Assembly: GCA_019418545.1 (NCBI GenBank)
Contig: DYBQ01000004.1
Span: forward strand, 31,133-95,132
Direction: 5' to 3'
From: Clostridiales bacterium
GTDB lineage: Bacteria > Bacillota > Clostridia > Oscillospirales > Acutalibacteraceae
DNA length: 64,000 nucleotides
Shown here: piece by piece, positions 51,831 to 60,007 of the stretch
Numbering within the stretch: position 1 is the first letter of the stretch
How the letters are laid out: the number at the start of each line of letters is the position of its first letter
Made by a program: the position numbers and the translations under genes
Notes under the pieces: model-generated
Database searches by the model: none
The model's input: the letters and a program-made list of their open reading frames with translations, nothing else
What the model was told of the DNA's origin: nothing

Positions 51831-52337
51831 ATGGAAAAAAATTTGCGGCTGTTTGGTATTGTAGAAGAATCCGTAGTCGATGGTCCTGGATTTCGTTATG
51901 CAGTTTTTGTGCAAGGCTGCCCTCATGGCTGTCCTGGCTGCCATAATCCCGATTCACATGATTTTCATGGCGGGACCATACGGGATATAGACTCTATCTT
52001 TGAAGATATTTGCTCCAACCCATTGCTTCGAGGTGTCACATTCAGTGGGGGAGAGCCCTTTTGTCAGGCGGGACCCCTGGCAAAATTGGCCCAAATGGTT
52101 CATGAAAAAGGGCTGGATGTTATGGTATACTCTGGGTGGACATTGGAAGAGCTGTGGAAAATGCAAAATCCAGAAGTACAGTCACTGCTGGAACAGGCAG
52201 ATTATCTGGTGGACGGCCCTTTCCTTTTGGAGCAGCGGGATATTGAACTAAATTTTCGAGGAAGTGCCAACCAACGGGTGTTGGACATGAAAAAAACCCG
52301 GGAATCAGGTGTTCCGGTGTGGGCAGATTTTGCTTGA
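51831..52337 (+). CDS. nrdG: anaerobic ribonucleotide reductase activating protein (radical SAM)
   Basis: A 168-residue radical-SAM enzyme that puts the glycyl radical on NrdD. 'GCPHGCPGCHNP' near 30 is a perfect CX3CX2C [4Fe-4S] motif, 'VTFSGGEPFCQ' near 65 is the SAM GGE motif, and 'YSGWTLEELW' near 100 is family-typical. ATG 51831 follows GGGGATGG; the frame extends upstream into nrdD but without a start site of quality. It appears intact although its partner is not. Confidence 0.94.
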   Translation: MEKNLRLFGIVEESVVDGPGFRYAVFVQGCPHGCPGCHNPDSHDFHGGTIRDIDSIFEDICSNPLLRGVTFSGGEPFCQAGPLAKLAQMVHEKGLDVMVYSGWTLEELWKMQNPEVQSLLEQADYLVDGPFLLEQRDIELNFRGSANQRVLDMKKTRESGVPVWADFA

Positions 52338-52349
52338 AATAACCGATAA

Positions 52350-52387
52350 AAAAGGCCGCTCTGGTTTAAATACCAGAACGGCTTTTT
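52350..52387 (+). terminator. first terminator after nrdG
   Basis: AAAAGGCCGCTCTGGT pairs with ACCAGAACGGCTTTTT with one mismatch and one G-U around a six-base loop. Confidence 0.85.
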
Positions 52388-52397
52388 GTTATCTTTG

Positions 52398-52428
52398 ACT
52401 CCCATGTATAGGCATTGGAGTTTTTTTA
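52398..52428 (+). terminator. second, tandem terminator after nrdG
   Basis: ACTCC-ATG pairs with CAT-GGAGT, followed by seven T. It backs up the first terminator against the convergent tsaD gene. Confidence 0.65.
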
Positions 52429-52442
52429 TTTATTGCCAAAAA

Positions 52443-53456
52443 TTATTTTAATGTATCCACTGCCATATTGGCACAGGCATTTAAATCCATTTTTGCCAAA
52501 TTCCCCTGCAAAAATTCATAATAGCCCTGTGCTGCCACCATCGCAGCGTTATCACCACAATAACATAGCTCTGGCCGATAAAACTCCCATCCTCGTTTTT
52601 CACATTCTTCTTCCAGCCTTTTCCGCAGCAGGCGATTAGCCGACACACCACCAGCAATCACCAGTTTTTGTACGCCGGTTTGCCTTGCAGCCGATACGGT
52701 GTTACTTACCAAACAATCCACCACTGCCTTGCGGAAAGAAGCCGCCATATCTGGGATACAGATTTCCTGCCCCTTTTGTGCGGCATTGTGCAGTTGATTG
52801 ATAACGGCTGTTTTTAAGCCCGAAAAGCTAAAATCCAGCGGTGCGCCGGTTACGCTGGGATGGGGAAATTTGTATGCTTCTGGATTGCCCGTTTCCGCCA
52901 GCTTGTCAAGATGCACGCCTCCGGGATAAGGCATTCCCATTGCCCGGGCTGCTTTATCAAAGGCTTCTCCTGCCGCATCGTCCCGAGTACGTCCCAAAAT
53001 ATGAAGCTGCGTATAATCCTCTACTTCAATAATATGGGTATGTCCTCCAGATACTACCAGACATAGAAACGGTGGGGTTAAATCCAGGTTTGTCAAATAG
53101 TTTGCAGCAATATGGCTCCGAAGATGATGTACCGGTACCAGTGGCTTATCCGCAGACATTGCCAGTCCTTTTGCAAAATTCACCCCTACCAGCAGTGCCC
53201 CAATCAATCCGGGAGCATAGGTAACAGCAATGGCATCAATATCGTCTAATGAACAATCTGCGTCCTCCAAAGCCTGCCTTACCACTCCGGAAATGGCCTC
53301 ACTGTGACGGCGGGAAGCGATTTCGGGCACCACGCCGCCATATAATTTATGCTCCTCTACCTGAGAGGCCACCACGTTGGACAGAACTTTTCGCCCATCC
53401 TCCACAACAGAAGCAGCTGTCTCATCACAGGAGCTTTCAATTCCTAAAATACGCAT
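52443..53456 (-). CDS. tsaD: tRNA N6-adenosine threonylcarbamoyltransferase
   Basis: A 337-residue ASKHA-fold protein that transfers the threonylcarbamoyl group to A37 of ANN-decoding tRNAs with TsaB and TsaE. 'GIESSCDETAASVVEDG' at 4, 'PVHHLRSHIAANYL' near 108 (metal His pair), 'LVVSGGHTHII' near 133 and 'GGVSANRLLRKRLEEEC' near 270. tsaB and tsaE are not in this window. Confidence 0.96.
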   Translation of the reverse strand: MRILGIESSCDETAASVVEDGRKVLSNVVASQVEEHKLYGGVVPEIASRRHSEAISGVVRQALEDADCSLDDIDAIAVTYAPGLIGALLVGVNFAKGLAMSADKPLVPVHHLRSHIAANYLTNLDLTPPFLCLVVSGGHTHIIEVEDYTQLHILGRTRDDAAGEAFDKAARAMGMPYPGGVHLDKLAETGNPEAYKFPHPSVTGAPLDFSFSGLKTAVINQLHNAAQKGQEICIPDMAASFRKAVVDCLVSNTVSAARQTGVQKLVIAGGVSANRLLRKRLEEECEKRGWEFYRPELCYCGDNAAMVAAQGYYEFLQGNLAKMDLNACANMAVDTLK

Positions 53457-53519
53457 AAGGAAACATCCTTTCTTTTTTCAAAAAACGCCTGGGCATCCCC
53501 TACCGGGTTTGATGGCCGG

Positions 53520-54209
53520 TCAGTGTTGTTGATTTGTTGCTTCTTCTGATTTTTCATGATAAAATACCTGTCCTTGCTTTTTCTTATTTTTCCACAAAGA
53601 ATATAAAAAGTAAAAAACAGGAATCGTGAGAAAGAATAGCCAAGCTATACTCCATTTATCAAAAATAAATCCAGCTATCAAAAATAGAATGGTGACGATA
53701 ATAGGATATCCGTTATAAATTCCTAAGTAGTATACAGGAATTAACAGAAACAGTATCCACATCGGATGCCATAAATTCCATACAGCCCCTAATACACAAT
53801 ATAACAAACAAATAAGGATTGGAAAAGCACCACCAAGCCGTGCCAATATTCCACCATTTGATTCATTTTCCAAATTATTTGTACATGTGGAACTGTCATT
53901 TATGGTTTGATTTTCCGAAGGAAAAGTATGCGAAGCCGTATGAGGACAAGCGTCCGTTGTCTCAGAGGATTGTGATTCCTCATTACCAAGAGAGGTTTTC
54001 ACCTGTTCATCCCCCAGCAGCAGTTCATCCAGAGAAATCCCATATAATCTGGACAGGGCTATCAGATTATCCGTATCTGGTGATGATTCTGCCCGCTCCC
54101 ATTTGGACACTGCCTGACGGCTGATTCCTAATTTTGCAGCCAACTCTTCTTGTGAAAATCCTGCCTGCTTTCGGAGTTTGGAAAACCGCTCTGCCATTAT
54201 CAAATTCAT
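53520..54209 (-). CDS. XRE-family regulator with C-terminal membrane helices
   Basis: A 229-residue protein from ATG 54209 (AAGGAG ten bases upstream). HTH_3 domain at ~5-60 ('LRKQAGFSQEELAAKLGISRQAVSKWERAESSPDTDNLIALSRLYG', cited in pieces), a polar Ser/Thr-rich linker to ~125, then about four short hydrophobic segments (~132-215) and a Lys-rich end. This 'HTH plus membrane anchor' layout is common in Clostridia, often of unknown signal. It sits between rimI and tsaD on the same strand. Confidence 0.83.
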   Translation of the reverse strand: MNLIMAERFSKLRKQAGFSQEELAAKLGISRQAVSKWERAESSPDTDNLIALSRLYGISLDELLLGDEQVKTSLGNEESQSSETTDACPHTASHTFPSENQTINDSSTCTNNLENESNGGILARLGGAFPILICLLYCVLGAVWNLWHPMWILFLLIPVYYLGIYNGYPIIVTILFLIAGFIFDKWSIAWLFFLTIPVFYFLYSLWKNKKKQGQVFYHEKSEEATNQQH

Positions 54210-54311
54210 ATCTATCCTACTCCTTCTGATAATTTTTAGGTGATGCAGCTGCTTCCAGTATACAAATATAGAGAAAAAACACCACCAACTATCGGTTGAG
54301 CAGGGGCGCAA

Positions 54312-54755
54312 CTATTGGTTGCGGAGTGTAAGTGTCATAAGCAGGGCGTCTTCCACCGGCTCCTGATAAAACCGGGGCCGCCTTCCGGCTTGCTCAAACC
54401 CCAGGGATTGATATAGAGAAATAGCGGCCTGATTGGAAACACGTACCTCTAATGTGAGAAACAGACCGTCATGTTGTTTGAGCCAGGCAATGAGCGTCTC
54501 TATCAGCTCTTTTCCCACACCTTTTCTGCGTGCATGAGGAAAGACTGCCAAATTATCCATATACCCTTCTCCACACACGACATGCATTCCAACATAACCC
54601 AGCACTTGCTCGTTTTCTTCTGCTACCAAAAAAACTGCCTGGGGATTTTCCAGCTCTTCTTTCAGTGCTTCCCGGCTCCAAGGTTTCGAAAAGCAGCACA
54701 CTTCTAGGCGGGCCACCTGTTCCAGGTGCTTCTCTGCCATGGGAAAAATCTTCAT
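54312..54755 (-). CDS. rimI: ribosomal protein S18-alanine N-acetyltransferase
   Basis: A 147-residue GNAT enzyme: 'AVFPHARRKGVGKELIETLIAWL' is the acetyl-CoA loop near 70, 'VRVSNQAAISLYQSLGFEQAGRRPRFY' the typical RimI end. It acetylates the N-terminal Ala of S18. Its start overlaps the phosphatase stop by four bases. Confidence 0.92.
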   Translation of the reverse strand: MKIFPMAEKHLEQVARLEVCCFSKPWSREALKEELENPQAVFLVAEENEQVLGYVGMHVVCGEGYMDNLAVFPHARRKGVGKELIETLIAWLKQHDGLFLTLEVRVSNQAAISLYQSLGFEQAGRRPRFYQEPVEDALLMTLTLRNQ

Positions 54756-55183
54756 TTATCCAATCCTTCCCGAACTATAATACGGTCATGAATCCGCTGT
54801 TCTATCAGGTTACGGCAATGCCGATAATTATTAATGCTCCCCCCATAAGGGTCTGCAATGTCCAGAAGTATCACCTTTTCTTCTGGCACCCCTGCATCCA
54901 AAAGGACTGCTTTCTGGTCTGCGGTCATAACCGCCAGAATATCCCATTCCTTTACCATCTCTTCCGTCAAACAATGGGCACGGTGCTCGGAAATATCCAC
55001 ACCGATTTCCCGGCATACCTGTTTTGCCCAAGGGGTTACCTTTTGACCTTTTACAGCAGAGATACCCGCACTGGCACATTCTGCCCAAGGTTCAGGCCAA
55101 TCCAAAAGCATTTTTTTAAAAATCCCTTCAGCCATGGGGCCGCGGCAGGTATTTCCGGTACAGATAAATAATATTTTCTTCAT
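54752..55183 (-). CDS. low-molecular-weight phosphatase, protein-arginine phosphatase (YwlE) type
   Basis: A 143-residue LMW-PTP fold enzyme. The P-loop 'CTGNTCRGPMAE' starts at residue 8; a Thr in the CTGNT position is the known determinant of arginine-phosphate specificity in YwlE. 'LDIADPYGGS' near 110 holds the catalytic Asp. In B. subtilis YwlE counteracts the McsB arginine kinase; no McsB is in this window. Confidence 0.88.
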   Translation of the reverse strand: MKKILFICTGNTCRGPMAEGIFKKMLLDWPEPWAECASAGISAVKGQKVTPWAKQVCREIGVDISEHRAHCLTEEMVKEWDILAVMTADQKAVLLDAGVPEEKVILLDIADPYGGSINNYRHCRNLIEQRIHDRIIVREGLDK

Positions 55184-55263
55184 TCCCAGTTCTGTCCTTT
55201 CTCAAATCCGCTTTTTATAACGGAGGAGCCTTTAAGAGATGCGAAGAAAATTTGAGGTGTTTG

Positions 55264-56052
55264 TTAACAAAACCCCAAAATTCGTTTTGCATTCTCGCTG
55301 AAAATCATTTCGTTTTCTTCTTGCGTAAGTCCCAAAGAAAGCAGTGTATTCACTTCGGATTGATGGGACCACATGGGAAAATCATCCCCAAAAACAATTC
55401 TTTCTGCCCCATAAGCACGGATAATTTCCTTTGCACGGACTTTTCCCAAAAATTCAAAGGAACTGGAAGTATCCAGCCAACAACGGCGGTTTAGAAGATA
55501 CTCCATCGCCAAGTCCCACAAAGACCATCCTCCAAAATGAGCAGCCACTACATCCAGACGGGGGAACTCATCCAAAACATGTGCCAGCCGTTTGGGGTGG
55601 GAATAATCATAGCGATAGTCCCCACAGTGGATTAAAATGGGAGCGCGCCCCTGTAAAGCATCATAAATCGGGAACATTTCCGGGTCATCCATGTGGAAGC
55701 GCTGGACGTCAGGATGGATTTTAATGCCATGAAGCCCCATTTGCAAACATCGCTCCACTTCCTCCACTGCGTTTTCCAGGCCAGGATGGATGGTGCCAAA
55801 ACCAATCAGCCGGCATGGGTATTCTTCACAAGTCTCTTTGATAAAATTATTAATACTCACAACTTGGCGGGACACAGTTGCAACTGACTGTACCACAAAC
55901 CGGTCAATCCCAGCTGAATCCCCGCTTTGAAACAGCGCCTCAATACTCCCCACATTCTCCATGGGAATCGAATAAAAATCCCCGACACTATGTGAAGCCT
56001 TTTCTGCAATTTTATCAGGATAAATATGTGCATGAAAATCAATGATTTCCAT
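55264..56052 (-). CDS. amidohydrolase-2 family metal-dependent hydrolase
   Basis: A 262-residue TIM-barrel hydrolase (PF04909/ACMSD-like). 'IDFHAHIYP' at 4 gives the first metal His pair, 'HGIKIHPDVQRF' near 112, 'ILIHCGDYR' near 138, 'VVAAHFGGW' near 165 and 'IVFGDDFPMW' near 218 the remaining ligands. Substrate unknown. ATG 56052 follows GGAGG by ten bases. First in the run toward ywlE-rimI. Confidence 0.86.
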   Translation of the reverse strand: MEIIDFHAHIYPDKIAEKASHSVGDFYSIPMENVGSIEALFQSGDSAGIDRFVVQSVATVSRQVVSINNFIKETCEEYPCRLIGFGTIHPGLENAVEEVERCLQMGLHGIKIHPDVQRFHMDDPEMFPIYDALQGRAPILIHCGDYRYDYSHPKRLAHVLDEFPRLDVVAAHFGGWSLWDLAMEYLLNRRCWLDTSSSFEFLGKVRAKEIIRAYGAERIVFGDDFPMWSHQSEVNTLLSLGLTQEENEMIFSENAKRILGFC

Positions 56053-56175
56053 ACTGCACATCGCCTCCAATCCGCAACCATATTTCTCACACTATTATGG
56101 TACCAAATTCCATTTCCTCCGGCAAGAGAAAACCGTTTTCTTTTATTAGTTTTCTTTCACATTGGGTCAGGATAC

Positions 56176-56964
56176 CTACTTCTCTTTTGCCAAATTCCTG
56201 TCCAAAAACCATCCAAACTCCCGCTCTACCACTTCTTTTTCCCCGGAAGTATAGTAGGAATGCCAGGAACTTTGGAGCCAGACTACCCGGCAAGAAGCCT
56301 GCCTCATCCCGGAAGAAAGGTCAATGGCGCTGCGCCATTTTACTGTTTCATCTTTTCTGGATTGGATTATGGTAACGGGTACCCGTACCTTGGGCAATTC
56401 TTCCCGAACCCGCTCCATCAGCTTTTGCAAGTCTGCCACCCGGGGGAGCATTTGTAAATATTGGGGAATCGGCATCCGCTGCACACTGTTTACCTGCCGA
56501 TAGCTTCTGGACACCACATCCAAATATTTTTGCGGTGCAAAAACAGCTTTCAAACCGTTTTTGGTTCCCCGGGCTGTAAAATGGATGGAAAGAGGGGTGT
56601 TGAGTAAAAACACACCTGCCACATGGTTTTCGGGGAACAGGCTGGCATGAAGTGCCAAAAGCCCTCCCATTGAATGGCCTACTACCAATACACGCGGGTA
56701 TTTCACGGCATATTGCCGGATTCGCTGCATGGCAAATCGTACCCACTGTCTTCCTGGGGTTCGGGTAAATTCCCTTCCAGAACCTCCATGGCCCGGAAGC
56801 AGGAGCGAGGCAATACTATACCCCTTTTCCCAGGCAATGGCAGACAAATCCCAAAACTGGCTGGGACTTCCAAAAAAGCCGTGAATAAAAATGACAATTG
56901 TATCTGACCCTTCTCTTTCCCGATAGTATGGCCGGTGAGGATGCTCTCTGTCAAAGGGTTCCAC
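56176..56964 (-). CDS. alpha/beta hydrolase, lysophospholipase/carboxylesterase-like
   Basis: A 262-residue hydrolase starting at GTG 56964, seven bases after AGGGAG. 'VIFIHGFFGSPSQFWDLS' is the oxyanion HG motif near 29, 'VVGHSMGGLLALHASLF' the nucleophile elbow near 95; the C-terminal 'SSWHSYYTSGEKE' gives the catalytic His. No signal peptide. The methyltransferase stop is 4 bp upstream, so they are co-translated. Confidence 0.83.
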   Translation of the reverse strand: MEPFDREHPHRPYYREREGSDTIVIFIHGFFGSPSQFWDLSAIAWEKGYSIASLLLPGHGGSGREFTRTPGRQWVRFAMQRIRQYAVKYPRVLVVGHSMGGLLALHASLFPENHVAGVFLLNTPLSIHFTARGTKNGLKAVFAPQKYLDVVSRSYRQVNSVQRMPIPQYLQMLPRVADLQKLMERVREELPKVRVPVTIIQSRKDETVKWRSAIDLSSGMRQASCRVVWLQSSWHSYYTSGEKEVVEREFGWFLDRNLAKEK

Positions 56965-56968
56965 AGAG

Positions 56969-57805
56969 TCACTCCCTTCGATATACTAAAAAGTCAAATC
57001 GGATTTCAGTAGTCAGCTGGTCTGTTTGTGCCAGCCGGAGGCTGCCCGATTCCGGCGTTTTCCAATAATAGGGGGTCATGGCAAACAAATTTTGAATTTG
57101 TTCTGCATCATGCAAAACCAGCAAATCTTTCACTGTTTCTCGCCGTACAAAACGAAACCCAGGATAGTCTGTCTCCCGATACTCATTCTCATACGGGGCA
57201 TCATACAGAATCTCTTTTAATCCATACAAATGCCTGGGTCCCGGCACTGCCAAAATCATCACACCCCCGGCTTTTACAACACGGGCACACTCTTTTGGCA
57301 CAATCGGGGCAAACACATTTGTAAAACAATCCACACTGTCATCCGCCATAGGAATGGCAAAAGCACTGGCTACCGCAAACTGACATCCTTTATATTTTCC
57401 AGCCGCTGCCCGCACTGCCGATTTGGAAATATCAAATCCGGCTATTTGGACATCCAGCCCCTTTTTCTGCAAAAATGCCTGCATTTTCCCGGTATAATAA
57501 CCTTCTCCACAGCCGGCATCCAGCAAGATTGGAGCTTCCTTTCCCTGTAAAAACTCCCATGATAAGGCACATAGCCGATTGGCAAACACGTCATAGGCGC
57601 CGCTTTCCAAAAAAGCCCTTCGGGAAAGCACCATTTCTTTGGTATCTCCCGGCTCTTTTGAGTGCATCCGGTTTACCGGCAGCAAATGGGTATATCCTTG
57701 CCGGGCGCGGTCAAAGCTGTGTCTCTCTGGGCAAATCAGGCGTGTTTTTTCCGTCAAAAGCCCCTGCCCACAAATGGGACAGGCAAACAGGCTCTTTTCT
57801 ATCAT
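56969..57805 (-). CDS. rlmA: 23S rRNA guanine-N1 methyltransferase, RlmA-like
   Basis: A 278-residue enzyme: an N-terminal zinc site ('FACPICGQGLL' ... 'LICPERHSFD') and a Rossmann SAM domain ('LLDAGCGEGYYTG' near 90, 'CFTNVFAPIVPKECARVVKAGGVMIL' near 160). This matches RlmA(I)/RlmA(II), which methylate G745 or G748 of 23S rRNA; which of the two is not resolved. Its ATG overlaps the dus stop as TGATG and has GGGAGG upstream. Confidence 0.87.
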   Translation of the reverse strand: MIEKSLFACPICGQGLLTEKTRLICPERHSFDRARQGYTHLLPVNRMHSKEPGDTKEMVLSRRAFLESGAYDVFANRLCALSWEFLQGKEAPILLDAGCGEGYYTGKMQAFLQKKGLDVQIAGFDISKSAVRAAAGKYKGCQFAVASAFAIPMADDSVDCFTNVFAPIVPKECARVVKAGGVMILAVPGPRHLYGLKEILYDAPYENEYRETDYPGFRFVRRETVKDLLVLHDAEQIQNLFAMTPYYWKTPESGSLRLAQTDQLTTEIRFDFLVYRRE

Positions 57806-58782
57806 CACGCTTCCTCCCGCTGCATGGCGTATAAATCCTGCACCAGCTTCTCCAAATCCTGGAAAGTACACAGTTCCCCGGCACGACGGCGGAATTCTGC
57901 GGCGCCTCTCATGCCATGCAGATACCATCCCACATGTTTTCTGGCCTCCTGCATTCCCACACGTTCACCTTTTTCCTCACAAAGGGCCTGCATATGCCGC
58001 AGCATAACCAGCATTTTTTCGTTGAACCCTGGCGGTGGTATAATCCGGCAGCTGTCTGTCAGATACATGTTGATTTGCTGAAAAACCCATGGATTTCCCA
58101 GCGCTCCCCGGCCCACCATAACTAAATCACAGCCGGTTTTCTCCAGCATCAAAGCAGCAGACTGGGCATCCTTCACATCTCCGTTTCCGATTACCGGAAC
58201 TTTTACCGCTTCCTTTACCTGTCGGATTGCATCCCAATCGGCTGGCGGCTGATACATTTGGGTACGGGTTCTGCCATGTATACAAATAGCGGCAGCACCT
58301 GCCTGCTCACAGATTTTGGCCACTTCTACACAGTTTACACTGTTTTCGTCCCAACCCTTTCGAATTTTTACGGTAACCGGCACATCTACAGCTCGGCTGA
58401 CCGCTTCCACAATTCTTCCGCACAAGTCGGGATTCTTCATCAAAGCACTGCCGCTTCCGTTATTGGCAATTTTGGGAGCTGGGCACCCCATGTTAATGTC
58501 AATTGCATCGGGAGAAAACTCCATAGCCTTTTGCGCGGCAAAGGCCATCACCTCTGGTTCATCTCCAAAAATTTGAATTGCCGCGGGATGTTCACTTTCG
58601 TCCAGACGCATAAGCAGGGGCGTTTTCTTATCTTTAAATTGCAGAGCTTTTGCACTAACCATTTCGGTTACACAATAGGCCGCACCAAACTGGCGGCACA
58701 ATTTTCGAAAAGGTCTGTCGGTTACGCCAGCCATTGGCGCCAAGACAGCCTTTCCCTGAATTTCCATGGTTCCGATTTTCAA
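57805..58782 (-). CDS. dusB: tRNA-dihydrouridine synthase, DusB type
   Basis: A 325-residue FMN enzyme that reduces uridine in tRNA D-loops. 'VLAPMAGVTDRPFRKLC' near 12, 'INMGCPAPKIANNGSGSALM' near 95 with the catalytic Cys, 'CIHGRTRTQMYQPPADW' near 165 and 'PVIGNGDVKDAQSA' near 195. I start at the TTG at 58782, preceded by AAAGGAAA; the in-frame upstream extension to 59163 crosses the divergent promoter and is not credible. Confidence 0.92.
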   Translation of the reverse strand: MKIGTMEIQGKAVLAPMAGVTDRPFRKLCRQFGAAYCVTEMVSAKALQFKDKKTPLLMRLDESEHPAAIQIFGDEPEVMAFAAQKAMEFSPDAIDINMGCPAPKIANNGSGSALMKNPDLCGRIVEAVSRAVDVPVTVKIRKGWDENSVNCVEVAKICEQAGAAAICIHGRTRTQMYQPPADWDAIRQVKEAVKVPVIGNGDVKDAQSAALMLEKTGCDLVMVGRGALGNPWVFQQINMYLTDSCRIIPPPGFNEKMLVMLRHMQALCEEKGERVGMQEARKHVGWYLHGMRGAAEFRRRAGELCTFQDLEKLVQDLYAMQREEA

Positions 58783-58819
58783 AACACATCGTTTCCTTTC
58801 GGCTTTTTCAATCGTTATC

Positions 58820-58858
58820 AGTATACCACTTCTCAGCCCCTGGGAAAAGTGGTATACT
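58820..58858. promoter_or_regulatory. 12-bp inverted repeat carrying back-to-back -10 elements
   Basis: AGTATACCACTT (58820-58831) and AAGTGGTATACT (58847-58858) are perfect inverted copies 15 bp apart between dusB (minus) and ybaK (plus). Each arm ends in a TATACT that could be the -10 of the promoter firing outward; for the plus direction TTCTCA lies 17 bp upstream. It could be a shared operator. Confidence 0.6.
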
Positions 58859-58953
58859 AAAATAATCCCTGGAAGGGACGGCGGCATTATGTGGCTTTGA
58901 GATTTGTTTAGAAACTGCTGTCCGTTCTTTTCCCGGGAAAAGGAGGACTTTTC

Positions 58954-59436
58954 ATGGCCAAAAAAGAAGAAAAAACCAATGTAATGAGAATACTGGACAA
59001 AGCGAAGATTCCATATCGCCATTATGCCTATGATGCTTCCGACGGGCATATTGACGGGGAAGCGGTTGCCAAAAAGCTGGGGCAAAATCCCGAACAGGTT
59101 TTTAAAACGTTGGTGACACAGGGAGCTTCGGGAGGATATTTTGTATTTGTAATTCCCGTACAAAAGGAATTAAATTTAAAAGCGGCGGCCAAGGCTGTAG
59201 GGGAAAAATCGGTCTCTATGCTCCATGTAGCCGATTTGCTGAAAATAACCGGATATATTCGGGGGGGATGTTCCCCCATTGGCATGAAAAAGCAGTATCC
59301 AACCGTTATTGACGAAACCTGTGAGCTTTTTGACACCATTATTTTTAGTGCAGGACGAATTGGTACCCAGGTAGAAGTGGCTCCTGATGATTTGATGAAT
59401 TTGATTTCTGCTTCGGCTGCGGCCATTACTGCATAA
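58954..59436 (+). CDS. ybaK: Cys-tRNA(Pro)/Cys-tRNA(Cys) deacylase YbaK
   Basis: A 160-residue YbaK/EbsC-fold protein ('GHIDGEAVAKKLGQNPEQVFKTLVTQ', 'YFVFVIPVQKELNLKAAAKAVGEKSVSML', 'GYIRGGCSPIGMKK'). It hydrolyses mischarged tRNA in trans. ATG follows AAAAGGAGG. Single gene. Confidence 0.92.
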   Translation: MAKKEEKTNVMRILDKAKIPYRHYAYDASDGHIDGEAVAKKLGQNPEQVFKTLVTQGASGGYFVFVIPVQKELNLKAAAKAVGEKSVSMLHVADLLKITGYIRGGCSPIGMKKQYPTVIDETCELFDTIIFSAGRIGTQVEVAPDDLMNLISASAAAITA

Positions 59437-59520
59437 TAAATCAGGTGAAAACAATACCCCTTTTACACACCTATTATAGTTTGTCAAAAAATTAACCATA
59501 TGTTATAAAATTAACAATTC

Positions 59521-59549
59521 TTGACATATTTTTCTATATAGTTTATATT
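59521..59549 (+). promoter_or_regulatory. sigma-A promoter of the unknown gene
   Basis: A consensus TTGACA (59521-59526), a 17-bp spacer and TATATT (59544-59549). Confidence 0.78.
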
Positions 59550-59584
59550 AAAGGTGTTATTAAATGAAAGGGGTGTTTCAGTCT

Positions 59585-59959
59585 ATGTCATCAAATCCTC
59601 TCCTCCTGTTGGACAACAGCGCTATGATGTCCGTTATCAATCGGGGCGTCTTTAAATGTACTGACGTTACTTTTGAAGAAGCCAAAGCCATTTTGGAAAT
59701 GCACGATGAAGATGATGTGATTCAGTGTTTTACCAATATGGATATTCAAAACATCATTTTTGGCTATCTTGGAATTGAAAAGCGTAATTTCCAATATAAG
59801 CATATTCGGGATATGAAGGTTATGCAGGACGGTTTGGTGTTCAAGCTATATGTAACGCCATCTGAAACGCAGCCCGTCATTATAACGGATAAGGGAAACG
59901 AAGCGAAAAAAATCCAAAATATCTATGTTTATTGCCAAATGATTTCTCGTATCGAATAA
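59585..59959 (+). CDS. conserved-looking protein of unknown function
   Basis: A 124-residue soluble protein from ATG 59585, which follows AAAGGGG by eleven bases; the ATG at 59564 has no ribosome site. It has no signal or membrane segment, 'NPLLLLDNSAMMSVINRGVFKC' at the start, an acidic middle and a central 'IQNIIFGYLGIEKRNFQYKHI'. I recall similar annotated hypotheticals in other Oscillospirales but no domain. Its consensus promoter and perfect terminator suggest it is strongly expressed on its own. Confidence 0.78.
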   Translation: MSSNPLLLLDNSAMMSVINRGVFKCTDVTFEEAKAILEMHDEDDVIQCFTNMDIQNIIFGYLGIEKRNFQYKHIRDMKVMQDGLVFKLYVTPSETQPVIITDKGNEAKKIQNIYVYCQMISRIE

Positions 59960-59973
59960 ATCTTATCAAACAC

Positions 59974-60003
59974 AAAAACCGCCGGAAGTCTCCGGCGGTT
60001 TTT
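59974..60003 (+). terminator. bidirectional terminator
   Basis: A perfect 13-bp stem (AAAAACCGCCGGA / TCCGGCGGTTTTT) with a four-base loop, shared with the convergent transporter gene. Confidence 0.9.
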
Positions 60004-60007
60004 GTGT

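Noticed and set aside
58783..59163. Long N-terminal extension of dusB
   Set aside because: It would read through the divergent ybaK gene and promoter; conserved Dus sequence starts only at the TTG at 58782.
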